Below, piece by piece: positions 36,137 to 44,361 of a DNA stretch of 64,000 nucleotides. Every line of letters begins with the position of its first letter. Position 1 is the stretch's first letter. This DNA comes from JAFDVL01 sp963794955 (GTDB taxonomy: Bacteria > Acidobacteriota > Blastocatellia > RBC074), in the NCBI GenBank assembly GCA_963794955.1, contig CAWCGF010000022.1:205195-269194 (forward strand), written 5' to 3'. The position numbers and the translations under genes were made by a program. Below the pieces are notes generated by a model that saw only the letters and a program-made list of their open reading frames with translations, did no database searches and had not been told where the DNA came from.

Positions 36137-37273
36137 CTATCGTCGTTTGGCAGGAGCAGGTGAGCGCCGCGCTTCTTTCGAAACCGTGCCGACATCCGCG
36201 GCAGCAGCCCCCGCCGGCAATTTGGTTCCGGCAGGCAGCAGGTACAACCGCACCTGCGAGCCGTCATCACTCTGGCCGGAAGGACGAACAATCAAACGGT
36301 TGGCATCTACTCGAATGCCGATAGACCCATCGGCCATCCGGTCACGCACGTTCTTGCCGCGCTCAATTGCCATACCCGGTTTTTCCCCCGGACGCGAATA
36401 GGAATCAATGATTATTTGCGCGTTGGGATCAGATTCGAGTTGGCGAATGACTTCGACGAGATTGGCTTTGCAAATATTATCAACGCGGGCGCTGTTGGGC
36501 TTGAACGAATTGCACGGCGAGAATTCCGACACCGCAGCAACCAATTGTTCGGCCACGTTGACGGTAACTTGGCCTGCGGCTTCGCAATTCGGCAAGTCGG
36601 TCAACAACTTAAGACTCACGATGACGCTGGAGCCGTACGCTATCCCAGTTGTATCCAGTTTCGCGCAACTCGCATCGCCCGAAATCTTACCCGCCGTCGT
36701 GGTCCACGTCGGTGTCAACTTCCCATAATTGACGCCGCCTGTGACGGTGCTGGCGCAAATGTTCAGGGTTTCACCAGGATTGATGAAGTTGGAACTGGGA
36801 GTCAGCGTAACGGTAGGTGAACTAAAACAAGTCGGGCACGTCACAATGACGAAGGACTTGGAATCATAGGCGGTACAATTGCCTTCGCATTCTTTATAAG
36901 GAACACTGGCCTCTGCCGTCACGATATACGTCCCTGGCGTCAAGCCGGTGGTGTCCAGTACGTAATGCCCATTGACCTTCGAGGAACCGCGCCCGCCGGA
37001 AATCGTCCATTTGACAGGCAAGGCTTCAGCATCGGCGGTACCAGCAACCTGCGCTTTGAAGGCAAGCTGATCGCCCGCACAGACGGTTTGCGGATTCACG
37101 CGATGATACCCATCGGCCTGTTCGATGATGACCGCATTTTCCAAGCGTAACGTGGGAACAATGCGCGGTTTCAATTTCTTGGTTTCGGCTTTATCTGGTT
37201 TAGTTTGTGCCAATGTCGTGGCGACGAGTATGCTAATTAAGAACAGTGAGGTAATCCATTTCGGCTGTTGCAT
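36137..37273 (-). CDS. Exported protein with OmpA-like C-terminal domain
   Basis: This protein has about 378 residues from the ATG at 37273, with a signal peptide ending near TLAQTK. Two or three Ig-like beta domains follow (VCAGDQLAFKAQV, GTYIVTAEASVPYKECEG, LTPSSNFINPGETLNIC), with several cysteine pairs. An OmpA-like peptidoglycan-binding domain occupies about 270-350 (FKPNSARVDNICKANL, IIIDSYSRPGEKPGMAIERG). It probably sits in the periplasm or outer membrane and contacts cell wall. A strong terminator separates it from the CHAT gene. A 14-codon-longer start at 37315 is possible. Confidence 0.75.
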   Translation of the reverse strand: MQQPKWITSLFLISILVATTLAQTKPDKAETKKLKPRIVPTLRLENAVIIEQADGYHRVNPQTVCAGDQLAFKAQVAGTADAEALPVKWTISGGRGSSKVNGHYVLDTTGLTPGTYIVTAEASVPYKECEGNCTAYDSKSFVIVTCPTCFSSPTVTLTPSSNFINPGETLNICASTVTGGVNYGKLTPTWTTTAGKISGDASCAKLDTTGIAYGSSVIVSLKLLTDLPNCEAAGQVTVNVAEQLVAAVSEFSPCNSFKPNSARVDNICKANLVEVIRQLESDPNAQIIIDSYSRPGEKPGMAIERGKNVRDRMADGSIGIRVDANRLIVRPSGQSDDGSQVRLYLLPAGTKLPAGAAAADVGTVSKEARRSPAPAKRR

Positions 37274-37315
37274 GAGGAACCGATCCTTTCCTTGTAAGAC
37301 ATAATCACGGGACAT

Positions 37316-37640
37316 AGTTGTGAGGCAGTAGCAGCTTAGTTGGGGGAGTGTAAATTACACTGAATAAGTGTGTTTTCTATCTTGCAACCCAGTGAAGAAT
37401 ACATTTTTGACAAATCTGTCGCGTAAAGCAAGCAGAAAGTTTAGGCGCGCCAAAAAGCGGGGGAACTTTGTGTGGGACCGCTCCTTTGCTGGCAGAAAAA
37501 AGGGAGGCAGAAAAAAGGGGGAAACATTTGGTCCGAAGCCCTGGGCAGATTGACTGGCGACGCTTCCTCGGTTGTGTCTTTTTGCTGCCTGCATTTTTGT
37601 TGCAGCGTTTTTTTTCAGTCGCGTGTGTTTGCACGCCTTC
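37316..37640. other. Intergenic region without a supported gene
   Basis: This 325-bp gap is purine-rich on the plus strand and contains two tandem copies of a ~15-bp unit (GGCAGAAAAAAGGG) at about 37491-37522. Several small overlapping frames occur but none has a ribosome binding site or a recognisable product. No promoter or terminator is clear. Confidence 0.5.
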
Positions 37641-38666
37641 TTACAGATGAACCAGGCTGCCTGTCTGAGTCGCCCGATACAACGCCGCTACAACTTCGAG
37701 CGACTTGCGCCCTTCGTAGCCATTGACGATAGGCTCGCGGTTTTCCAGGACAGCGTGCATCATATCTTCAATCTGACGGCGATGCCCTTCCGTGGAAATT
37801 GCGGCAGGATTGGAAGAACCATCTGTAACTTGCTCGGCGCTCTCCGCCGCTGAAACTTCGCCTTCAATGTCCCACACCGTAATTTCATCTCCGTCCAAAA
37901 TAATTGTCCCGCGCTCACCCGAAATTTCCAGTCGTCGTTTGAAGCCCGGTTTAACAGAGGTGGCCGCGACGACGACGCCGAGCGCGCCATTCTGGAATTG
38001 AAGATTGCCGACGAGCGTGTCTTCGGCTTCGATATGCGGATAGCGCAAGGCGCTTTTCATCGCCTGGGCAGCAGCGACTGGCCCCATTACCCAGCGCAAC
38101 AGATCAATCGTGTGAATCGCTTGATTGATGAGTGCGCCGCCGCCATCCAGTGCGAGTTTGCCGTGCCAGGAACCTTCCGCATAATATTCCGGCGCGCGAT
38201 ACCATTTTATGTAGGCATCGCCGAGCATCAGCTTGCCTAACTTCCCAGCCTCGACGGCGGCTTTGATTTTTTGCACGGCAGGCAAAAAGCGCGATTGAAA
38301 GATCACGCCTAATTTCACTCCGGCCTGCTCGCAAGCCGTGATCAGCGCATCGGTGCGTTCCAAGTCAATTTCAATCGGCTTTTCGACGAGGACGTGTTTG
38401 CCTGCTGCCGCTGCCGCTTGTCCATGTTCCAAATGCAATCCGCTCGGCGAACAAACATTCACAATGGCGAGTCCCGGCTGCGCCAGAAACGCGGCATAGT
38501 CCGTGTAGGCCGTCGCGCCATATCTGGTGGCGAGTTCACTGGCACGCGCTTCATTGCGCCCAAACACGGCCACGACATGCGCGCCGGGAATGGCGCTGAT
38601 GGCTTCGGCATGCACTTTGCCGATCATCCCTCCGCCCACGATTCCGAATCCAATTTGTTTTGTCAT
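37641..38666 (-). CDS. Gfo/Idh/MocA-family NAD(P)-dependent oxidoreductase
   Basis: This 341-residue dehydrogenase has the N-terminal Rossmann fold FGIVGGGMIGKVHAEAI, the conserved VEKPIE motif (LVEKPIEIDL) carrying the catalytic lysine, and GGGALINQAIHTIDLLRW with the catalytic histidine region. It probably oxidises or isomerises a sugar or cyclitol. The C-terminal domain (about 130-330) is the usual alpha/beta substrate domain. It stands alone on the minus strand and the substrate cannot be told from context. Confidence 0.88.
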   Translation of the reverse strand: MTKQIGFGIVGGGMIGKVHAEAISAIPGAHVVAVFGRNEARASELATRYGATAYTDYAAFLAQPGLAIVNVCSPSGLHLEHGQAAAAAGKHVLVEKPIEIDLERTDALITACEQAGVKLGVIFQSRFLPAVQKIKAAVEAGKLGKLMLGDAYIKWYRAPEYYAEGSWHGKLALDGGGALINQAIHTIDLLRWVMGPVAAAQAMKSALRYPHIEAEDTLVGNLQFQNGALGVVVAATSVKPGFKRRLEISGERGTIILDGDEITVWDIEGEVSAAESAEQVTDGSSNPAAISTEGHRRQIEDMMHAVLENREPIVNGYEGRKSLEVVAALYRATQTGSLVHL

Positions 38667-38827
38667 AAGCTCCTAAAAACCCTTACCCCAAAGAACACGA
38701 GAAACACGAAGGAGCGCAGGAGCGACAAGGGAATCTGCAATGTAGCCTCATCAGTCTATCGCTCTTTCCCTTCTTCGTGCCTTTCGTAATCTTCATGGTG
38801 AAAGCTATTGCTGTTTTCGATACATCC

Positions 38828-40414
38828 TCAAAATGTATAGCCAAAGGCCAGATTGTAATGCCCTGCGCGCTGCTGGGTTGTCAAGTAATTCGTCCACAAG
38901 CGGCGATATTCCAGCGAAACTAAAAAATTCTGGCGCAGTGCCCAGATAAAATTCGCTGAGGCTACCTGATTTTTCAGGCGCGAGGCTGCCGTGAATTGCC
39001 CGCTGAAGATGTCTTGATTGCGCGGGTCCTCCTGACCATACGCGACATTCAAATCCAATGTAGGATGTGCCTGGTAGTTGAGTTGCGCCCAGCCGCCTAT
39101 GGAGTACACGCCGCGAATCTTCGTGGCTGGGTTGCTAATGCTGCCGGCTACCGCGTAGTGACGATCCTGACGAAAGCCACTTGCTTCTGTCAGGCTGATG
39201 GCGCGCCCCATAAAAGCTTCACCACTTAGCGTGAGATGCTTGGCGACGGGGATTTGCCAATCGCCAGTGAAGACGTGCGAGTTGACCTGGCGTCCAAACG
39301 AGAAGGGACGACGATGAAAATAGCCACCAACTCCCAATTCCAATTTATTTTCGGTAGCGAATGAATGGCTCCACCCTGCACGCGCTTCATACCCCGGCCC
39401 TCCTTCGATCACTTCGCCTTGCAGGGTGCCGCCAAAAGGCATCAGCAAACCGCCCTGCACTTGGAATTCTGACGCGTCGCCCATCTGGATGCGATGTTCG
39501 AGCATGAGTTGCGGACGCCATTGCCACAAATTGCCAGCAGCAGCCAGCGGCGCGAACCACGTGGCAGCCAGCGACGCAGGATTGCGCGGTGAGATCAGCG
39601 GCTGGCGTTGTCCCACGATGATCGAAGTCTTGTCCCAATCAAGCCGCGCGGAGGCGGTCAGGAGGCGCAACGAACCTAACACCTCACTCGCTTCACCACC
39701 CCAGAAGTCAAATTGCGCCTCGGCGCTCAAACGTGCGGCTCCTAACGCCTGGCTCAGTCTTGGCCCTTCAAACGTAAAGCCCAGTTGTGTTTGTCGCAGC
39801 GACGCGCCGAGATTGTTTTTACGCGGACTCGTCGTCGGCAGCGGAGCAAAGAGCGGTACGTCGTTGAGCGAGGAATCATTGGTGTTCAAGAACGTGTTCG
39901 CCAGAATCATGCCGTGCAATTTGACGCGGTATTTGGAATCGCTTTCGACTTTAGTTTGTGCGTGCTCTTTAATTTGGGCGGTGTTGACTTCGACTTGTTC
40001 TTTCAGCGTCTCAAGGTTGCCCTGGATCGTGGCGAGTTGCGTTGTAGGAGCGGGGGAAGTTGAAGCCGTGTTTTGTGCCGTTGTCGGCGTGCTTTGCCCC
40101 CCTTTCAATTCCGCCATTTGCGCGCCGAAATCCAAGATCGCCTGGCGCAAACGCACGAGTTCTTCCGTGTTTTGGATGAGGCGCTGCTGCAACTCATTAT
40201 TTTGTTCGCGGGCGCGGCGCGCTTCCACTTGTGCCTGTTCTGCCGCCTGTTGCGCCGCTTGGAGCCGAGCAAGCAGCTCCTGCGAGTCAGGGGTTATGAG
40301 GGAATAGGGTGAGGGCGGAGCATTTTTTTTCGGTTTACGGACTTGTGCGGTGAGGGGGAAGCTTTCCGTCAGGAATAGTAGGAGGACAACTAAGAAACTC
40401 TTATGCAGGTTCAT
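38828..40414 (-). CDS. Outer-membrane porin-like barrel with N-terminal coiled coil
   Basis: This 528-residue protein has a signal peptide ending near PLTAQV. Residues about 45-155 are a heptad-rich coiled coil (LLARLQAAQQAAEQAQVEAR, then VRLRQAILDFGAQMAEL). The remainder is a beta-barrel of aromatic/glycine-rich strands ending in YNLAFGYTF, a classical C-terminal barrel signature with terminal Phe. It resembles DcaP/coiled-coil porins. The response-regulator gene lies 33 bp upstream, so expression may follow the two-component pair. The permeant is unknown. Confidence 0.78.
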   Translation of the reverse strand: MNLHKSFLVVLLLFLTESFPLTAQVRKPKKNAPPSPYSLITPDSQELLARLQAAQQAAEQAQVEARRAREQNNELQQRLIQNTEELVRLRQAILDFGAQMAELKGGQSTPTTAQNTASTSPAPTTQLATIQGNLETLKEQVEVNTAQIKEHAQTKVESDSKYRVKLHGMILANTFLNTNDSSLNDVPLFAPLPTTSPRKNNLGASLRQTQLGFTFEGPRLSQALGAARLSAEAQFDFWGGEASEVLGSLRLLTASARLDWDKTSIIVGQRQPLISPRNPASLAATWFAPLAAAGNLWQWRPQLMLEHRIQMGDASEFQVQGGLLMPFGGTLQGEVIEGGPGYEARAGWSHSFATENKLELGVGGYFHRRPFSFGRQVNSHVFTGDWQIPVAKHLTLSGEAFMGRAISLTEASGFRQDRHYAVAGSISNPATKIRGVYSIGGWAQLNYQAHPTLDLNVAYGQEDPRNQDIFSGQFTAASRLKNQVASANFIWALRQNFLVSLEYRRLWTNYLTTQQRAGHYNLAFGYTF

Positions 40415-40447
40415 ACTTTGCCTGGGTTGCGCAATGAACCAAGCGGG

Positions 40448-40834
40448 TCATTGCAAGCTTTGGTGAGTCAGTAGGGTCAATGATTCAATCTGAAGATAAA
40501 GTTTCTTGAAATGGGTTTGCTTGCTCAAACAACAATCCGCTTCGTGCGCCAGCGGGCTGCCTGAACCGTCCGGTTCGATCAAAGCCGAGAGCAGCACAAA
40601 CTGAATGTTTGCCAGGCGCGGGATCGCGCGCACCCGCCGACACAGTTCTACCCCATCCAGCCCGGGCATATCCAAATCGGAAACGATGACATCCGGGGGC
40701 GCGGCTTGCAATGCTTCTAAAGCGGCCAGACCACTCGCCGCCTCGCGCACTTCACAACCTTCGCTTTCGAGGGCAATCGCCGTGACCGCGCGAAACGTTT
40801 CATCATCATCAACCAATAAAACTTTGATGGGCAT
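40448..40834 (-). CDS. Single-domain response regulator
   Basis: This 128-residue receiver domain has acidic pocket residues in VDDDE, the phospho-acceptor aspartate in VIVSDLDMPGLDG, and the conserved lysine in CLSKQTHF. There is no output domain, so it would act by binding another protein or in a phosphorelay. The histidine kinase gene ends 5 bp upstream, which makes them a cognate pair. Confidence 0.88.
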   Translation of the reverse strand: MPIKVLLVDDDETFRAVTAIALESEGCEVREAASGLAALEALQAAPPDVIVSDLDMPGLDGVELCRRVRAIPRLANIQFVLLSALIEPDGSGSPLAHEADCCLSKQTHFKKLYLQIESLTLLTHQSLQ

Positions 40835-40839
40835 ACGTC

Positions 40840-42672
40840 TTAACTCTGTGGGGCGGACGTTGGGTTGTCGTGCAGGGGTAAAATGACATAAAAGTCGGCC
40901 CCCGTCACGACTGTTGCCTCAAATCCGATAATTCCTCCGTGCGCCTCGACGATGCTTTTGGAGATCGCCAGCCCCAAGCCGGTGCCGCCCAATTTGCCAT
41001 GACTCACGAATGGTTCGAATAAACGATCTCGCACTTCGAGCGCGATACCAGCCCCATTGTCCCTGACATCCAGGCGGACGTGGTCGTCGTGCTGAACGGC
41101 CTGCACAACAATCTTTGGCTCTGCTAAATTTTTCGGCAAGGCTTGGGCTGCATTGTTCAGTAAATTGTCCAGGACGCGACGCAGCCGCTCACCGTCCACC
41201 GTGATGACGAGTTGGGTGGGGATGACGATTTCGATATTGATCAAAGGGTAGTTGACTTGGACACTGCGCACAGCGCGCTCCACTAGCACTGAGACGCGAT
41301 GATGCTCCAGTTCCAGGTTGTAGTTGCCGCGCGTGAAATCCAATAACTCGCGCAGCATATCCTGCATCCGTTCGGAAGCACGCAGTTGGCTTTCGATTAA
41401 GGTTTTCCGCCGATCCAGGCCCAACCCATCCCGGTTCAGCATCTCGGCAGCCGTAGCAATGGCGGCCAGCGGATTGCGCAAATCATGTACGATAGAACTG
41501 GCCATCTGCCCCACGGCAGCCAGTCGTTCGCGCTTGAGCAATTCCGCCTGGGATTGCTTCAGCGAGCGCCGCATTTGCTCAAAGGCACTGGCCAGTTCTC
41601 CCAACTCGCCTTGAGCGATGACCTTGCTTTCCTGCTCGTAATTACCACGGCCAACTTCGCGGGTACTTTGAATAAGCGATTCAATGGGGCGCACAATGCG
41701 TCCAGCCATCAAATAGCTCAGCAGAAAAGCCGCCGCGATGCTCAACGACCAGAGCAACAACAACAAATTAGAAATCAACCGAAATTGTCGGCCAATGGAT
41801 ACCAGCGAACGCAGGATCACGACCTGCCCTAGCCGCTCTCCAGCGAAGCCTGATAGGGAATGAGAAAAAGCCAGCGCCTCCATTCCGCCGATGGTGATTT
41901 CCGTCGGGCGGGTGACGCTCGCGCTTTGAATCGTGGCAGAAGATACGAGCGAGGCAAAATCCCCTTCGGACTCAAGGGAGGAAGCATAAATCCGATCTGG
42001 CAGGAGAAACACCACCTCACTCTGCATGCGTTGTTTGATGGCCTGCGCAACTGTACGATTCAACTCCGCGCCTGTGCCCAGCACCGCCAACGTGTTTTGG
42101 TATTGAGCATTGCCCGATTGTAGGAGGATGGGGGTCAGCACCAGATGGTAAAGTTGCTTACCGAACAAAGCAAAGCCCTGGGACTGCTGCTGGTTACTGG
42201 CGACTTCTTGCGCCGCTTGCAGTGCGGACGGAAAGGAAAAGCTCTGGCCAGCTTGTTCCGCCAGGATAATCTTTCCAGCTCCATCGGCAATCAAAATCAA
42301 ATCCACCTGCGCGGTCGTTTCACTGCTTAAATCTGCAATCATTTCGTGAATCGTAGCGGTGTCACGCGCCGCCTGATCATTACCAAAAACGACTTTGGCT
42401 ATGGGAGAGTTGGCCATGGTCGTGCCGATGGCGGCGAGGCTGCGAGCATCCTCTTCCCAAACAGAGTTGTAAATCGGCAAGAGGTTTTCAATTTCGGCTT
42501 GCACCTGTTGCCGGGCTTGCCGCACAACAACAACATTGATGACCCATGCAGCAACCAGCAGAATCGCTGTAGAAAGCAACGCCGACATCATAAAAAGCCG
42601 CGTGCGTAAGCTGGGCCTTAACCAATGCGGATGGCGGATGGCGGATGGCGGATGGCTATTATTCATTGTCAT
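40840..42672 (-). CDS. Membrane sensor histidine kinase
   Basis: This is a 610-residue protein. Membrane segments lie at about 25-50 and 305-330 with a periplasmic sensor domain between them. A HAMP domain follows (RIVRPIESLIQSTREVGRGN), then HisKA with the phosphorylated histidine in SSIVHDLRNPLAA. The HATPase has DNLLNNAAQALP, DNGAGI and GGTGLGLAI. It should autophosphorylate and transfer to the adjacent single-domain regulator. The first ~15 codons include a CCGCCAT heptamer array encoding PPSAIRH, so the N terminus has been extended by a repeat. No ribosome binding site is clear at this ATG. Confidence 0.88.
   Translation of the reverse strand: MTMNNSHPPSAIRHPHWLRPSLRTRLFMMSALLSTAILLVAAWVINVVVVRQARQQVQAEIENLLPIYNSVWEEDARSLAAIGTTMANSPIAKVVFGNDQAARDTATIHEMIADLSSETTAQVDLILIADGAGKIILAEQAGQSFSFPSALQAAQEVASNQQQSQGFALFGKQLYHLVLTPILLQSGNAQYQNTLAVLGTGAELNRTVAQAIKQRMQSEVVFLLPDRIYASSLESEGDFASLVSSATIQSASVTRPTEITIGGMEALAFSHSLSGFAGERLGQVVILRSLVSIGRQFRLISNLLLLLWSLSIAAAFLLSYLMAGRIVRPIESLIQSTREVGRGNYEQESKVIAQGELGELASAFEQMRRSLKQSQAELLKRERLAAVGQMASSIVHDLRNPLAAIATAAEMLNRDGLGLDRRKTLIESQLRASERMQDMLRELLDFTRGNYNLELEHHRVSVLVERAVRSVQVNYPLINIEIVIPTQLVITVDGERLRRVLDNLLNNAAQALPKNLAEPKIVVQAVQHDDHVRLDVRDNGAGIALEVRDRLFEPFVSHGKLGGTGLGLAISKSIVEAHGGIIGFEATVVTGADFYVILPLHDNPTSAPQS
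42625..42656. repeat. ATGGCGG heptamer array at the histidine-kinase gene start
   Basis: Three full and one partial ATGGCGG units run from 42631 to 42656, preceded by a related ATGCGG. The array lies within codons 5-16 of the histidine kinase on the opposite strand. Confidence 0.88.
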
Positions 42673-42685
42673 TGGCAGTAAATGC

Positions 42686-42771
42686 GGGACAGCAAACTTT
42701 CCAGTTTGCTAAGGTAATTCACCAACGAACCGCGCTGGGAGTCAGCAGCAAACTGGAAAGTTTGCTGTCCC
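42686..42771. repeat. 25-bp perfect inverted repeat built from a nested palindrome
   Basis: The arms 42686-42710 and 42747-42771 are perfectly complementary. Each arm itself contains AGCAAACT-GGAA-AGTTTGCT, a hairpin on its own. A third copy of the inner palindrome lies near 36038-36056, beside the CHAT gene. The repeat fills the gap between the cupredoxin-like gene and the kinase gene. Confidence 0.85.
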
Positions 42772-42788
42772 TTCGCATCCCCAATCGG

Positions 42789-43541
42789 TCAGGGTTTATA
42801 GGCGGGCTTGTTGCGTTCATTGTCATAATGCTGCCCGTGTTTGTTCGGATGAGGTTGTGGAATATAACCAGCTTCATTCAGTTGGATCGCGCCTAAATCA
42901 ACCGCACCTGTTCCACTCACTGTGATCGTACGCGTTTGCGCAGCCAATTCCTGCGGCGTCGTGCGTTCGTGCCAGACCTTCAGTTGATAGCGCCCTTCGG
43001 GCACGTCGCTGATCGTCAAATTCCCCTCCTGATCGCTGATGGCATAGTACGGCGTGTCCACGATCACGACGATGGCGCTCATCAGCGGATGAATGTTGCA
43101 GAATATATACGAGATGCCGACACGATTAAATAAGACTGGGCGTGATTCCCCGCTGGCATAAAGGCCTAAATCAAAGCGTTTGCCATCGAAGAGCGAAAAG
43201 ACATTATGAAAAAACGGATCGGAATTCGGGAAGTCAATCTCCGTGCCCTTTTCCGCGACCATCACATGCGGGAGAAAACGTTTGCCACGTTGGTTCAGCT
43301 TCTGTCGCGGGCGATTGCCGCGGGCGCTCAAGCCCGGCCCTTCGAGCCACACCACCACGCCACTGGCATCCTGTTGGCCCTTGCGGGCTTTCACTTTGAC
43401 GTTCAGCAACTCAACGCGCGCGGTCAACCGCGCACGCTGCCACGCCACGCCCAGGCTTTTCTCCAGTGTGACGACGGAGCAACAAACCAGGAGGAGGCCA
43501 CACCAAATAGCCACACGCCCTTTCTTAGGTTTTGCTGACAT
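42789..43541 (-). CDS. Exported cupredoxin-like protein with C-terminal carboxypeptidase-regulatory domain
   Basis: This 250-residue protein starts at the ATG at 43541, with a hydrophobic leader (IWCGLLLVCCSVVTLE). Residues about 60-165 have the blue-copper pattern: a histidine in FFHNVFS and then cysteine, histidine and methionine in FCNIHPLMS, the expected type-1 copper ligands. A carboxypeptidase-regulatory-like beta domain follows (DQEGNLTISDVPEGRYQLKV). It could carry electrons in the periplasm. The frame is open 34 codons further but that part runs into an inverted-repeat element. The kinase gene lies downstream in the same direction. Confidence 0.8.
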   Translation of the reverse strand: MSAKPKKGRVAIWCGLLLVCCSVVTLEKSLGVAWQRARLTARVELLNVKVKARKGQQDASGVVVWLEGPGLSARGNRPRQKLNQRGKRFLPHVMVAEKGTEIDFPNSDPFFHNVFSLFDGKRFDLGLYASGESRPVLFNRVGISYIFCNIHPLMSAIVVIVDTPYYAISDQEGNLTISDVPEGRYQLKVWHERTTPQELAAQTRTITVSGTGAVDLGAIQLNEAGYIPQPHPNKHGQHYDNERNKPAYKP

Positions 43542-43558
43542 CAGTGTAAAACGTTGCT

Positions 43559-43714
43559 GCTTACAGCGGTTTCGAAATGGATATGCAGGTCGTAGCAAAT
43601 CGTAGGGCAGGTTACCAACCAGCCTCCTAGCGGCTATCTGCACTGGGCTTCGGCAGGTTAATAACCTGCCCTACAACCGATACCCTGAACACACCAAGCA
43701 AAACCGCTGTAAGC
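43559..43714. repeat. 156-bp element bounded by 14-bp inverted repeats
   Basis: The outer arms GCTTACAGCGGTTT (43559-43572) and 43701-43714 are perfectly complementary. Inside, GTAGGGCAGGTTA (43602-43614) is complementary to 43662-43674, and GGCAGGTTA-A-TAACCTGCC at 43652-43670 is a hairpin of its own. There is no reading frame, so it resembles a small non-coding insertion (MITE-like). It lies just upstream of the cupredoxin-like gene. Confidence 0.75.
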
Positions 43715-43756
43715 ACAGTGGTAGAAGGTCTATGGGGTGATCCTTCTTTTTATTTT

Positions 43757-43840
43757 CCATTTTCCATTGGTCAGTTTTCATTTGTCAGTTCGCGAGCAGC
43801 CGTAGTGTCCTCACGAGTGACGAGTGACAAATGACAAACT
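43757..43840. repeat. Paired 7-bp-unit arrays
   Basis: Five units (CCATTTT, CCATTGG, TCAGTTT, TCATTTG, TCAGTTC) run from 43757 to 43791. Four units of roughly complementary sequence (ACGAGTG, ACGAGTG, ACAAATG, ACAAACT) run from 43813 to 43840. Together they can form an imperfect hairpin. Confidence 0.85.
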
Positions 43841-43851
43841 GTGTAAATAGA

Positions 43852-44199
43852 ATAACGCACCCATCTGTGTGTACTTCAGTTGCCGATATTTCTCAACCTC
43901 CCCTGAAGTCTCGAAACAAGCACACACCGAGGAGTGCGTTATCTTAACGTCAACGGCTTCAGGCTAAAAGGCGGGCCAAGCGGCGCGCAAGCCTGGCAGA
44001 TCAGTGAGAAAACTGGATTGGCCTCAAAATAGCTTTCTCGTGCTTACGCGTACCGCCAGATTCCACCGTCCAGCCGGAACCCCCGTCCGACGTTAATTCC
44101 GCATAGATCAAAAGGAGCCACACTCGCCTCGTAGTTCCCAGTTGCCATATTTCTTCCCTTCGCGTGAAGTCTCGAAATATCCGCCACAAGGCGAGGTGG
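43852..44199. ncRNA. Two related stem-loop elements (43852-43942 and 44119-44199)
   Basis: The two elements share a ~41-base core, beginning CAGTTGCC and ATATTTCT and ending TGAAGTCTCGAAA. Each core is enclosed by a different outer stem. Element A has ATAACGCAC (43852-43860) paired with 43934-43942, plus ACTTCAG (43873-43879) with 43903-43909. Element B has CTCGCCT (44123-44129) paired with 44189-44195, plus ATATTTC with GAAATAT. Different arm sequences that still pair around a conserved core suggest a structured RNA or a DNA hairpin under selection. A further inverted pair, TTAACGTC/GACGTTAA (43944-43951 and 44089-44096), spans the interval. The class is not recognised. Confidence 0.5.
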
Positions 44200-44361
44200 G
44201 CACTTTAGTACAAGAGCATTGTGCTTCGCCTACCTTTCCCTACCCTTAGAACCGGCATAGTTCCGCAGAAAAAAACCAGTTACAACAGTGATCTTTTCCT
44301 TCGAGGTCTACAGGAAAATTAGGGCCGCAAGCAAAAGCTGCTCTTCCACTAAACTGACAAA

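Noticed and set aside
43852..43942. Resemblance of the first twin element to an integron attC site (ends like TAAC ... GTTA)
   Set aside because: The core site GTTRRRY does not fit, the related second element lacks these ends, and no integrase or cassette array is present.
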